Notes: generated by a model not told the origin, from the letters alone. DNA of 64,000 nucleotides from Bacteroidaceae bacterium (GCA_017650045.1 JAGCFP010000003.1:1-64000), one strand, 5' to 3'; shown: positions 7,906-16,004, counted from the first letter of the stretch. Program-made: numbers and translations.

Positions 7906-9350
7906 TGATTCTTGCTGATATTAGTAGGTGTACCAATGTCCATCAGCTTGATAAGCGTTGTTGCATCGGCATTCACACCCATAGCCACGTGTCTTCCTGG
8001 TCTTTCATCATTCAGACATCTGGCAATATCATCGTTATATCGTTCTGGCAATAAGCTTGACATCTCGAAGAGGCATTTTGCATAGGCATTATCCTCCACT
8101 TCACTCTTGTCTATCGGGCATGCTACAGTCTTTGAATTCTGAAGCGCTGTAAAATGGATGTTGAATAAGAGCACATTGCCATCATTGGTAAACATTGCCT
8201 TCAGCTCATTTGCCCTCTGCATGACTTCTTCTTTCGAGGCATGATTGAATTCACCATCGGTGATATGGATCACAGTTGGAGGATAACAGTCTTTCTCGTG
8301 GTGATCTATCATCCAGTCTGACAGCAGATTGATGGCATAGTCGAAAGCATCATGGTAATGTGTCCAATGGCCATCATCTCTCGCACTTACCCATTGCACT
8401 TGCTCAGTTTCCTTTATCTGTACTCCTTTACGCGTACGGATTTCTTTTCGCGTCACTATCTTTGTGAACGGATGGTTCTTTAGCTCTTCTGGTGATAAAA
8501 AGCCTCGCCCTTCCAGTTCTCCCTGCCACCCGCTATAGGCGCCCTCTGCATATCCTACCACGGCTATGTCGTAATAATGCCTTGTGTCTCCCATCTTCAC
8601 ACATCGAAGCACCAGCTCATTGATTTGGTTGTTCACAATTCTTGCAGCAGCTTCAGCCATGGTCATCTCTTCACCATAAAGCATGGTTTTCTTGCTCATA
8701 CTCACCGAGTGATCTACCAAGAAGATGAAAGCCGTAGGCGTATTTCTGGTAATCTGTGCCGTATATGGGATTTTTGCTTGTAGCATTTTTGGCTGCGCAG
8801 GAATTGGAATGCCAAAGTTGCCAATGTTACGAATAAATTGCAACGGGATATAATTCTTCACCAACACCTCTGCTTGATAATATGGCTGTTCATCCTCTTC
8901 AATGTTGAAATATTTACCTTTCGTCACTGTCTCAAAATGAATCATCTTAAAATCTTCAAAGCTTCCACCTTTATTCGCACCAGTACGAGTTGCATTCATG
9001 TCAGCATACAACGTATCTTCCCAATATATCACCTCTGGGTCTATCTCCAGAATCACTGGATTAGAGATGCGTCCATCTTGCATAGCCACAAACATCATAG
9101 GATGCTGCGTAGTGAAGCTCAGACGTACATAGTGCTGCAAGCCGTCTCTGCAATCAAGTTCACGACTCAATTGACCGCCACCAGGTTTAGGAATACTGAT
9201 GCCTTTTTCTTTACAATCTGCCCATGAGTACATACCACCGTTATTAATGATAGCACTCAGATTATCTCTGTCTGTAAAATGATATAGTTTGGTGATGCCA
9301 TGTCTATCAAGCATCGCCTTAAATTCCTGCCAGTTACTTTTTCTATTCAT
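7902..9350 (-). CDS. DarT-like ADP-ribosyltransferase fused to VWA domain
   Basis: 482 aa. The N-terminal half (about 13-195) matches the DarT (DUF4433) family, which transfers ADP-ribose from NAD to DNA bases. Visible features are LYHFTDRDNL (22-31), YVRLSFTTQHPMMF (74-87) and AEVLVKNYIPLQFI (160-173), whose Glu161 aligns with the DarT catalytic Glu. The C-terminal half is a von Willebrand A domain with an intact MIDAS: DHSVS (213-217) and a later ITDGEFNH. VWA domains bind partners through a metal ion. The 5' end overlaps the NADAR-like gene by 8 bp and the 3' end overlaps the PP2C gene by 4 bp. An ADP-ribosylating effector held in a phosphorylation-controlled complex is the inferred role. 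The substrate could be DNA, RNA or protein. Confidence 0.82.
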   Translation of the reverse strand: MNRKSNWQEFKAMLDRHGITKLYHFTDRDNLSAIINNGGMYSWADCKEKGISIPKPGGGQLSRELDCRDGLQHYVRLSFTTQHPMMFVAMQDGRISNPVILEIDPEVIYWEDTLYADMNATRTGANKGGSFEDFKMIHFETVTKGKYFNIEEDEQPYYQAEVLVKNYIPLQFIRNIGNFGIPIPAQPKMLQAKIPYTAQITRNTPTAFIFLVDHSVSMSKKTMLYGEEMTMAEAAARIVNNQINELVLRCVKMGDTRHYYDIAVVGYAEGAYSGWQGELEGRGFLSPEELKNHPFTKIVTRKEIRTRKGVQIKETEQVQWVSARDDGHWTHYHDAFDYAINLLSDWMIDHHEKDCYPPTVIHITDGEFNHASKEEVMQRANELKAMFTNDGNVLLFNIHFTALQNSKTVACPIDKSEVEDNAYAKCLFEMSSLLPERYNDDIARCLNDERPGRHVAMGVNADATTLIKLMDIGTPTNISKNQ

Positions 9351-9948
9351 AGTTATCGAATAATTCTAATTGTATAGCCTTGTTATTGTTCTTTTTATCT
9401 TCAAACGGGCAAATTCCCTCTATATACGCCTTTATCAGTGAGGCATGTGAGAGTGGCTTCTTTGCATTTTCCACATCTGCATTCTTGTCATAATCCAGAA
9501 GGATGACGGTTTTGACTTTTGAGACCTCTCTCAAATAATCAATTATATCCGCCACTTTATTTTCGAGCACCCACTTATATGTAGGAATATAGATCTGTTT
9601 CCGAGCCTCTATATAGCTCAGCAGCTCTGTGCCATGCACTCCTTTTCGATGTCCTAAAGGTTTTCCGAAACGCCTTACGGTCCTCTTCAAACCTTTCATT
9701 GTGTCATTGGAGAACAGCGAGGTATCCACATCTGCCCCCTCAAACACCTTCAGTCCCTGCCAAATGGCTTCCACGCAGGTAGCGGAATAATCATCACTGA
9801 AAGGCACAGGTATGTCACCATGTGGATAGAAAGGACTCAACTTTACCAACCAGTCCTTCGCTCCGCTAGTCACATCCGCCAGTATTGCATCCGGATATTG
9901 CTTCAATATCGTCTCTGGCTTCTTTCGTTTTGACTCAATGATGATCAT
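9343..9948 (-). CDS. NADAR-like protein (DUF6939-type)
   Basis: 201 aa. It resembles a conserved family I remember as DUF6939. Residues 37-67 (LSPFYPHG, then VEAIWQGLK) closely echo the NADAR/YbiA hallmark in which an FSNFYP-like motif is followed by an EHxYQAxK-like helix. NADAR proteins are N-glycosidases, some of which remove ADP-ribose from guanine in nucleic acids. The link to NADAR is my inference from the motif pattern. Position supports it: the gene overlaps the AlbA_2 gene by 4 bp and the DarT-like gene by 8 bp, as expected for a writer/eraser pair. Confidence 0.6.
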   Translation of the reverse strand: MIIIESKRKKPETILKQYPDAILADVTSGAKDWLVKLSPFYPHGDIPVPFSDDYSATCVEAIWQGLKVFEGADVDTSLFSNDTMKGLKRTVRRFGKPLGHRKGVHGTELLSYIEARKQIYIPTYKWVLENKVADIIDYLREVSKVKTVILLDYDKNADVENAKKPLSHASLIKAYIEGICPFEDKKNNNKAIQLELFDNYE

Positions 9949-11324
9949 TTCTTCTCTTCTTGAATGATTTCCCAGATTCCTCCATAAGTAGGAGATCCTT
10001 TTCTGAGAATCTTATTCTCCTTCTTTAACCTATTTATACATTGTTGGATATAACTTTTAGATATGCCTGTAGCTTTAGCTATGTCAGATTTTGTTATCCT
10101 TGGATTTTGTCTAATTAAATCAAAAACGATATCAACAGTTGTTTGACTACTAGTTTGACCACCTGTTTGACTACTAGTTTGACCACCTGTTAGTACATTG
10201 TTTACATTATTCCTTTGGAATGTAACTCTAACACCACCATCAGCAGTTTCTATCTTTGGAATTGGTAACCCTGCTGCATCAAAACCCTCACAAATCTTCT
10301 TATAACCACGCCCCCAAGCATCAATAAAGCCTGCTTTAAAGAAAGCATTAGCAATATTTCTATTACGAGGACGAGAAGAATGTCGCTCCAATAACGTTTC
10401 TGGTGTATATCCCACAGGAAGTTCTCCTTCGTTCCACACTTCACAACGGTCATCCCATACACGCATCTGAATGTGAGCACCTGTATAGTCTTTATGTACG
10501 ATTGCATTATAAAGTATCTCACGTAAAGCATCCTCTGGTACTTCAAGTTTTTCAATGCGATTCATTCCTTTAAAAGTAATGGGCATTGTCAGATATTTTG
10601 ACTTTAACACCTCGACTACTCTATCTGCCATTTGGATTATATTACCCTCGATTACATCTTGCGTAATTAAGTTGGACTCGCTGCCACTGAAACGGCCGAT
10701 ATTAAACCTGACGCTAGTAAAATAGCGTTGTGGCTTTTTGGCAAACAGCAATAATGCAGCATTTTTAAGCTTGCCTTCCTCATCTATGAGATCTAGGTTT
10801 TCAAGGAGCATCTCGATAGGCATGTTTCGCTCTTCGTCGGTTATTCGTCCATTTTCATACCCTTTTCTCAAGAAGTATTCTATAGCGGTCTTGTCCAGAT
10901 CATCTATGGTAGCCCTGTTGTTCACCACATCGTCCCACGAACGTCCCATCTTCTTCAAGACAAACTGCTGCAAAGCAGGGCCTCGCAATTCCTGCATCGT
11001 ACTACCAGAGCGATAGTAATACTTCCCTTTATAGTTTATAGGAATATTGCTGGGTTCGACAACTACTTCAATATACTCCAAGCCATTAAGTTCGTGTAGA
11101 TTTACATCTACCACGATGCCCATAGTAGTAACAATCTTGTTGGGAATGTCTTCCATTAGTCTATCTACATTCTTCAATCCCACCACTTCATGATCATCAT
11201 CCACACCGAAATACATAACTGCTCCCTGTGCATTTGCAAATCCGCAAATCCACTCTAAATATTTATCTTGCCAGATACGCTTATACTCCACGCTCTGACT
11301 CTCTTTTGGTTCTATCTTGTTCAT
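9945..11324 (-). CDS. AlbA_2/Schlafen-like regulator with HATPase and winged-helix domains
   Basis: 459 aa. The N-terminal AlbA_2 domain (about 6-115; SVEYKR, FANAQGAVMYFGVDD) is followed by a GHKL-type ATP-binding region (REILYNAIVHKDY) and a C-terminal winged helix (SDIAKATGISKSYIQQ). Proteins of this build are usually annotated as putative transcriptional regulators and are common in Bacteroidetes accessory DNA. A linker encoded by two 24-bp direct repeats reads GGQTSSQT twice. The gene follows the DUF6602 gene after 54 bp that include a weak hairpin, and it overlaps the NADAR-like gene by 4 bp. A cassette regulator is plausible; nucleic-acid sensing is an alternative. Confidence 0.8.
   Translation of the reverse strand: MNKIEPKESQSVEYKRIWQDKYLEWICGFANAQGAVMYFGVDDDHEVVGLKNVDRLMEDIPNKIVTTMGIVVDVNLHELNGLEYIEVVVEPSNIPINYKGKYYYRSGSTMQELRGPALQQFVLKKMGRSWDDVVNNRATIDDLDKTAIEYFLRKGYENGRITDEERNMPIEMLLENLDLIDEEGKLKNAALLLFAKKPQRYFTSVRFNIGRFSGSESNLITQDVIEGNIIQMADRVVEVLKSKYLTMPITFKGMNRIEKLEVPEDALREILYNAIVHKDYTGAHIQMRVWDDRCEVWNEGELPVGYTPETLLERHSSRPRNRNIANAFFKAGFIDAWGRGYKKICEGFDAAGLPIPKIETADGGVRVTFQRNNVNNVLTGGQTSSQTGGQTSSQTTVDIVFDLIRQNPRITKSDIAKATGISKSYIQQCINRLKKENKILRKGSPTYGGIWEIIQEEKK
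10141..10188. repeat. 24-bp direct repeat, two copies, in coding DNA
   Basis: Two identical 24-bp units (10141-10164, 10165-10188) encode GGQTSSQT twice in the linker before the winged-helix domain of the AlbA_2 protein. The unit length is a multiple of three, so gain or loss of a copy changes linker length without a frameshift. Confidence 0.85.
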
Positions 11325-11359
11325 ATTCTAAAAAACATTATTCTTATAATTATATAAAA

Positions 11360-11377
11360 AATGTATATTAATACATT
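11360..11377 (-). terminator. Weak hairpin between DUF6602 and AlbA_2 genes
   Basis: AATGTAT-N4-ATACATT directly follows the DUF6602 stop codon on - and is followed by TTTTTAT. A 7-bp A/T stem is weak, so partial termination or mRNA processing is more likely than a full stop. No promoter is seen in the gap, which suggests read-through. Confidence 0.4.
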
Positions 11378-11378
11378 G

Positions 11379-12224
11379 TTATAAGTCCCACAATCCAAAA
11401 GATTGAAATTCGTACATTCCTATAACTGATTCATCATCTATTATTTCATCTCCATTATGAATTCCCATAGAGGAAAATAAATCAGCCATAAATAATTGAA
11501 GAGAAGATAGTTTACTTATCTCTTTATTTTTTTTATAAATAAGTTGCAAAGCCTTATAACCTATCATATCTCTACCATCATCGCCATAAGCCTGAGCAAT
11601 TTCCGGGGGAACTGCTCCAAAATCAGAAACATAATCCAGATGATAATAGTAGTTTTTGTCCAAAGAAACTATCCCTTGTGGCAAAAGCTGTTCACTTCCA
11701 TGATCGTATTTTATAATACAATCCGCACAGACTTCAACACTCCCTCTTATCTTAGTTCCAATAAAATATTTTTTTATCGTTTCTAGTTTTACAGAGTTAA
11801 AAACAAACAAGAATTTATTGCATACTCCAATATTTCCCAAATCTTCAAAGTACGTTAATGCATCTTTAAAGGTATTACGATTTATAGATGTTTTAACTTC
11901 TATAACAGCTTTTACAGCTTGGATCGGAACAATTTCTATATCACCAAATTTTGCAATAGGAGAATAATCTATACAATCATATATAATAATATCACATTGC
12001 CTAGAGTTTTTAAAATCACGACTCTGTATAAATCCCTGAGTAACCTTGAATCTATTAGGAATATTCTGGGACAAAAACTCTCTTAAAACAGCTTCTCCAC
12101 TGAAACCTAATGATGCCATATGATTTCCCAAAAAAAGTTTGGCACATTCTACCTGAAGGCTTAATTCTCTTGCCTTTAGCTCAAAAAAATAGTTTACAGA
12201 TATTTTATTCATTCCAGAAGTCAT
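11379..12224 (-). CDS. DUF6602-like, PD-(D/E)XK-type putative nuclease
   Basis: 281 aa. The arrangement GEAVLREFL (E44), QCDIIIYD (D78) and VIEVKTS (E109-x-K111) fits the PD-(D/E)XK nuclease fold, and the overall pattern matches what I know as DUF6602. Catalysis is not assured, since many such domains only bind nucleic acid. The gene lies 6 bp after the kinase gene and is AT-rich like it. An effector or nucleic-acid sensor role in the cassette is inferred. An unrelated hypothetical protein remains possible. Confidence 0.62.
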   Translation of the reverse strand: MTSGMNKISVNYFFELKARELSLQVECAKLFLGNHMASLGFSGEAVLREFLSQNIPNRFKVTQGFIQSRDFKNSRQCDIIIYDCIDYSPIAKFGDIEIVPIQAVKAVIEVKTSINRNTFKDALTYFEDLGNIGVCNKFLFVFNSVKLETIKKYFIGTKIRGSVEVCADCIIKYDHGSEQLLPQGIVSLDKNYYYHLDYVSDFGAVPPEIAQAYGDDGRDMIGYKALQLIYKKNKEISKLSSLQLFMADLFSSMGIHNGDEIIDDESVIGMYEFQSFGLWDL

Positions 12225-12230
12225 ATTAAT

Positions 12231-15188
12231 CTATTGTTCTATTAGTATTGATTTATTATAATCAGATAGAATAGATTCATAATGCGCACGGCTACCTTTT
12301 GGTATTACTATTCTATTTAGAATTGTATTGTTTAAGTCCGACCCATTAACAGAGCGATCAAAAGCTATATTAATATCTGTACATGACGATAAGAGCCTTA
12401 TTGATTTTAATGAGCTGCATCGAGCAAACGATTCTCTGTCGATAGTTTTAACAGAGTCAGGAATTATAATTTTTCTCAATGCATTTAAATTTTCAAAAGC
12501 ATGTTTTCGTATAGCTACGACAAAATTAGGAATTACAAAATCCTTAACATTTGATGAGCAACGAACAATCTCTGCTAAATCATTAGAATAAATACAATTA
12601 CCTCTAATCTTATATATTTTATCCCCGTATTCAATATCGCAAAAACAGCCATCGAAACAATCCATATTCAATCTCACTTTTGTGTTTGGAATTACTATTT
12701 TGAGAAGTAATGTACAGCCACAAAAAGCTCCTTTACCTATATACTCCACAGATTCTGGTAGTTGAATTTGCATAAGTGAAGAACAACCATTGAAAGCAAA
12801 ATCCTCAATTGTCTCAACCCCATAAGGAATAATAATCTTCCTTAAATATTTACAATCAGAAAAAGCATATTTACTTATTTCTTTTGTTCCTTCCAAAACA
12901 GCATAACTATCCATCATTTTAGGGCACTCTAATAATCTATACCAATATTTGCTATACTTAACGTTATTCTCATCCAGCCATGTTATTTTTTTATATCGAG
13001 TATCATCCTTCTCCTTCTCTATGCCTCTACCAAATCTATAGCACTCTCCGAGTAATCTCTTTGCTTTTTCATTTCCTTTATTAACAGATTTTTTTAACCA
13101 CCGCACAGCAGTTTTATAGTTGACTTTAACCCCCCAACCATAATAATAACAACGCCCTAAATTAAACTGCCCTTCCATATTATTCTGGTTTGCAGATTTA
13201 AAGAACCATTTATATGCTTGTTGATAATCTTTGCTAACTCCTAACCCTTCTAAGAAGCACCCTCCTATATGACTCTGAGCATTAGGATTCCCTTGCTCAG
13301 CAGACTTCTTATACCAATATGCTGCTTCTTTATAGTCTTGACCAACACCATTACCTTCTGCATAACAATTACCAAGATTATTCTGAGCTATATCGTTCCC
13401 TTGTTCTGCTGAATTACGATACCACTTTACTGCTTCCACATAATCCTGACAAACGCCATTACCTTCAGCATAGCAAAGGCCTAAATTATTTTGAGCATTA
13501 CTAAATCCTTGTTTTGCTGATTTCTGATACCATTTTACTGCTTCAGAATAGTCTTGACTAATGCCCTTACCTCTAGCATAACACAAGCCGAGAGCAAATT
13601 GAGCTTTAAAGTAACCTTGATCTGCAGATTTTTTATACCACTTTATGGCCTCCTCATTGTCCTGATTTAAGCCATAACCTAACTCAAATAATAAGCCTAG
13701 ATTGTATTGTGCTTTATTGTATCCATGTACAGCTGATTCTTTATACCATTTAGCAGCTTCTTCATAACTCTGATTGATACCTCTACCATTCTTATAATGA
13801 TTACCAAGATTAAATTGCGCTATAAAGTTTCCTTGTTCTGCTGACTTTCTATACCATTTAACAGCTTCTTCATGGTCTTGATTTACGCTATATCCTTTTT
13901 CAAAACAAAAGCCCAAGTTGAGCTGGGCCATAGAATCGCCTTGCTCAGCAGACTTAATAAACCATTTCACTGCTTCAACCCAATTTTGGTTTACCCCATC
14001 GCCTTCTGCATAGCATGCACCCAAGTTGTTTTGGGCTAAAGCATTTCCTCTTTCGGCAGACATTCGAAACCATTCTATTGCTTGTTTTTGATCCTGTTTG
14101 ACCCATATCCCTTTATCATAAAACACTCCAAGTCTGTTTTGAGCGACAGAATTTCCTTGATTAGCCATTATTTCGAATAAAGAAAAAATGGTTTCTGAAA
14201 CCAACGGAACAATACTCCTTCTTGCTAACAATTCTTTCTGGAAGAAAGTATCAATTACAATTACTTTATCATTGTTATTATTGAAAAGATATATACACAA
14301 CATCAAATATAAGTCACTTGCAATAATTTTCTTATCAAGAATTATAAATAAGCACTCTATAAGTTTTTGAATATCATTTTTTTTAATGACACTTAACTTA
14401 TTCCACACTTCACATTCACAGATGTTAAGATAATCTTTTTCAGAAAACAGTAATCTGTCCGCTGCTCCATATTCTTCAAGCAAATGTGGATTAACGGCAA
14501 TAGCTTTCAAAGAAAGTAAAATGGAGATTACAGGTAAATCATCAATATGCTCATCAAAATCGTCTTCTGTTCGTGAAGGATGGCGAAAATCGGGGCTTCC
14601 AAGTTCTCTGGCTTTCTGCCCTCGCATAGCAGGAACAAACATGCCGTCATAATCTACCAATGCCAAAGTGCCATCCTCACGAACAAGAATATTGTCAGGC
14701 TTCAAATCACCATGTGCAAAAGGCTGAGGGAGCAACCACATGGCTAAGCGGCTGAATTTGTATGCCAGCATTTCCAGTTCGTATGTATCATCTAAGTGCT
14801 CACGAATGAACTTATCAAGCGTCACACCTTCTACCCAATCCATCAGCAAAACAGGAAACTCTTCTTCATCAGTATTAGCAGAATCCACAAACAACTCACG
14901 CTCATAATATTTAATGGGTGTAAGGAAGTTGGAAGACACAAATTCCAACTCATCGGCAATCTGCTTATAAGCTTCCGATCTGCCTTCTTGTTCTTTCAAG
15001 AAGCACTTCACAGCGTGAAACTTTCCAGTTTTCCCATCCTGCATCTTAAACACTACGGCAAAGTTGCCACTGCTCATGATGGGATTTCCACTCTCATCAA
15101 GCACTGGACGGAGGCTGCTGAGTTCAAAGAAGTTGTCCTCAGCACTCATTATTGACTCTATATACTCTGATATAAGGGGATAATTCAT
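12231..15188 (-). CDS. Protein kinase with Sel1 repeats and BspA-like LRRs
   Basis: 985 aa. The N-terminal kinase domain (about 20-245) has the ATP-site lysine in HAVKCF (K61), the catalytic loop HGDLKPDN (159-166) and a DFG-equivalent DYDG (179-182). Residues about 345-730 are ten full and one partial Sel1-like repeats of 36 aa. The C-terminus (about 760-960) has BspA-type leucine-rich repeats of the pattern IxIPxxVxxIxxxAFxxC. No signal peptide or membrane helix is seen, so it acts in the cytoplasm. It is the first cassette gene, with a promoter at 15211-15218. The repeats probably recruit partners or sense a ligand. With the PP2C and VWA proteins downstream it forms a phospho-signalling triad. 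Confidence 0.85.
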   Translation of the reverse strand: MNYPLISEYIESIMSAEDNFFELSSLRPVLDESGNPIMSSGNFAVVFKMQDGKTGKFHAVKCFLKEQEGRSEAYKQIADELEFVSSNFLTPIKYYERELFVDSANTDEEEFPVLLMDWVEGVTLDKFIREHLDDTYELEMLAYKFSRLAMWLLPQPFAHGDLKPDNILVREDGTLALVDYDGMFVPAMRGQKARELGSPDFRHPSRTEDDFDEHIDDLPVISILLSLKAIAVNPHLLEEYGAADRLLFSEKDYLNICECEVWNKLSVIKKNDIQKLIECLFIILDKKIIASDLYLMLCIYLFNNNNDKVIVIDTFFQKELLARRSIVPLVSETIFSLFEIMANQGNSVAQNRLGVFYDKGIWVKQDQKQAIEWFRMSAERGNALAQNNLGACYAEGDGVNQNWVEAVKWFIKSAEQGDSMAQLNLGFCFEKGYSVNQDHEEAVKWYRKSAEQGNFIAQFNLGNHYKNGRGINQSYEEAAKWYKESAVHGYNKAQYNLGLLFELGYGLNQDNEEAIKWYKKSADQGYFKAQFALGLCYARGKGISQDYSEAVKWYQKSAKQGFSNAQNNLGLCYAEGNGVCQDYVEAVKWYRNSAEQGNDIAQNNLGNCYAEGNGVGQDYKEAAYWYKKSAEQGNPNAQSHIGGCFLEGLGVSKDYQQAYKWFFKSANQNNMEGQFNLGRCYYYGWGVKVNYKTAVRWLKKSVNKGNEKAKRLLGECYRFGRGIEKEKDDTRYKKITWLDENNVKYSKYWYRLLECPKMMDSYAVLEGTKEISKYAFSDCKYLRKIIIPYGVETIEDFAFNGCSSLMQIQLPESVEYIGKGAFCGCTLLLKIVIPNTKVRLNMDCFDGCFCDIEYGDKIYKIRGNCIYSNDLAEIVRCSSNVKDFVIPNFVVAIRKHAFENLNALRKIIIPDSVKTIDRESFARCSSLKSIRLLSSCTDINIAFDRSVNGSDLNNTILNRIVIPKGSRAHYESILSDYNKSILIEQ
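13001..14156 (-). repeat. Sel1-encoding 108-bp tandem repeats
   Basis: About 10.7 tandem units of 36 codons inside the kinase gene. The units share AQxNLGxCYxxGxGV and EAVKWYxKSAEQG. DNA identity between units is only moderate, so the array is old and probably stable, though recombination could change unit number in frame. Confidence 0.85.
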
Positions 15189-15210
15189 TTCCTTCCATTT
15201 AAGGTTTCAA

Positions 15211-15218
15211 CAAAGATA
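15211..15218 (-). promoter_or_regulatory. Candidate promoter of the accessory cassette
   Basis: TATCTTTG on the - strand, 22 bp before the kinase start codon. No clear TTTG is present 19 bp upstream. The palindrome at 15265-15277 lies 47 bp upstream and may act as an operator. Confidence 0.5.
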
Positions 15219-15261
15219 AAAAGAATTATTTAGAAAATCCATATTAAGTTTATTTATTCTT

Positions 15262-15277
15262 TTTCACAAGGCTTGTG
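15262..15277. repeat. Palindrome CACAAG-G-CTTGTG, right flank of cassette
   Basis: TTTCACAAGGCTTGTG is the exact reverse complement of 5855-5870. It lies upstream of the kinase promoter. See the left copy for interpretation. Confidence 0.55.
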
Positions 15278-15436
15278 ACATTAGTAATAATAATTATTCC
15301 TCTTTTTTTATATATCTATAGTATGGAAACAGGAATAAAACATCTATACCATTTATAAATTGCATTGAAAAAAGAATATTGGGTATAAAATGCGAGTGAT
15401 TATGAAGGATTTGAAGGATAGAGATATAAGTTTCGT

Positions 15437-15481
15437 ATAGAAATACATTTGATTCGAGGCAAATATATTTATTAGGAAATG
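15437..15481. repeat. 45-bp palindromic repeat, copy 1
   Basis: Matches 15657-15701 at 42 of 45 positions. Its stem is partly degraded (a C/A mismatch in the 10-bp arms). Confidence 0.7.
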
Positions 15482-15650
15482 GAGATTTTTTGCTTTCATA
15501 TCCTTCATACATCAATATGAGCTCAGGCATTACAAAGCTCCAATAGGGTCAATTCAAATAAAAGTGGTTAAATTTGTGGAGAATCTATAAACTGGTGATA
15601 ATGAATCCATTAGAAATTTCGGCATTATTTGCGTCATTAGAATATATGAC

Positions 15651-15701
15651 TTTCCTATAGGAATACATTTGGTTCGAGGCAAATGTATTTATTAGGAAAT
15701 G
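15651..15701. repeat. Palindromic repeat, copy 2 (intact hairpin)
   Basis: AATACATTTG (15662-15671) pairs perfectly with CAAATGTATT (15680-15689) around GTTCGAGG, and an outer TTTCCTA/TAGGAAA pair extends the dyad to about 49 bp. It looks like a small dispersed palindromic element. Confidence 0.7.
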
Positions 15702-15945
15702 TTGGTTTTTTAATAACGCAAATGACGCAATTGAGGTAAGCAGTAATAATATTTTGTAGATAATTTTCCCCCAAAAGTTCTACAACGCCCCACCCTCCTG
15801 GCACCCCCTCTTCAAAGAGGGGGAATTTAGAACTTACAAACGACTTGAATGGAGGCTTTAAACTATTTGAATAGAGCCTGCAAACTTTGAGCTTGTAAGT
15901 TGCAAACGCAAGGTATTTTCGCGGAAATGTCAAGTGTTACTGCAA

Positions 15946-16004
15946 AAATGCTTCTGTATTTCTTTAATAATGCTTAGCATTAGGAGTAAAATACAGAAGT
16001 ATTT
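15946..16004. repeat. Long inverted repeat
   Basis: Arms 15946-15961 and 15989-16004 (16 bp, one mismatch; core CTTCTGTATTT/AAATACAGAAG) enclose an inner dyad AATGCT-TA-GCATT. No gene is adjacent on either side. It could be a relic of a mobile element end or a small structured transcript. Confidence 0.55.

Noticed and set aside
15804..15823. GC-rich hairpin CCCCCTCTT/AAGAGGGGG as a terminator
   Set aside because: It has only a 2-nt central loop, no T-run and no gene upstream on either strand; better seen as a dispersed repeat.
15294..15933. Two short open frames on - (15294-15530 and 15655-15933)
   Set aside because: Both translate the same palindromic repeat (PNKYICLE...NVFL) and have no protein-like features or start signals.
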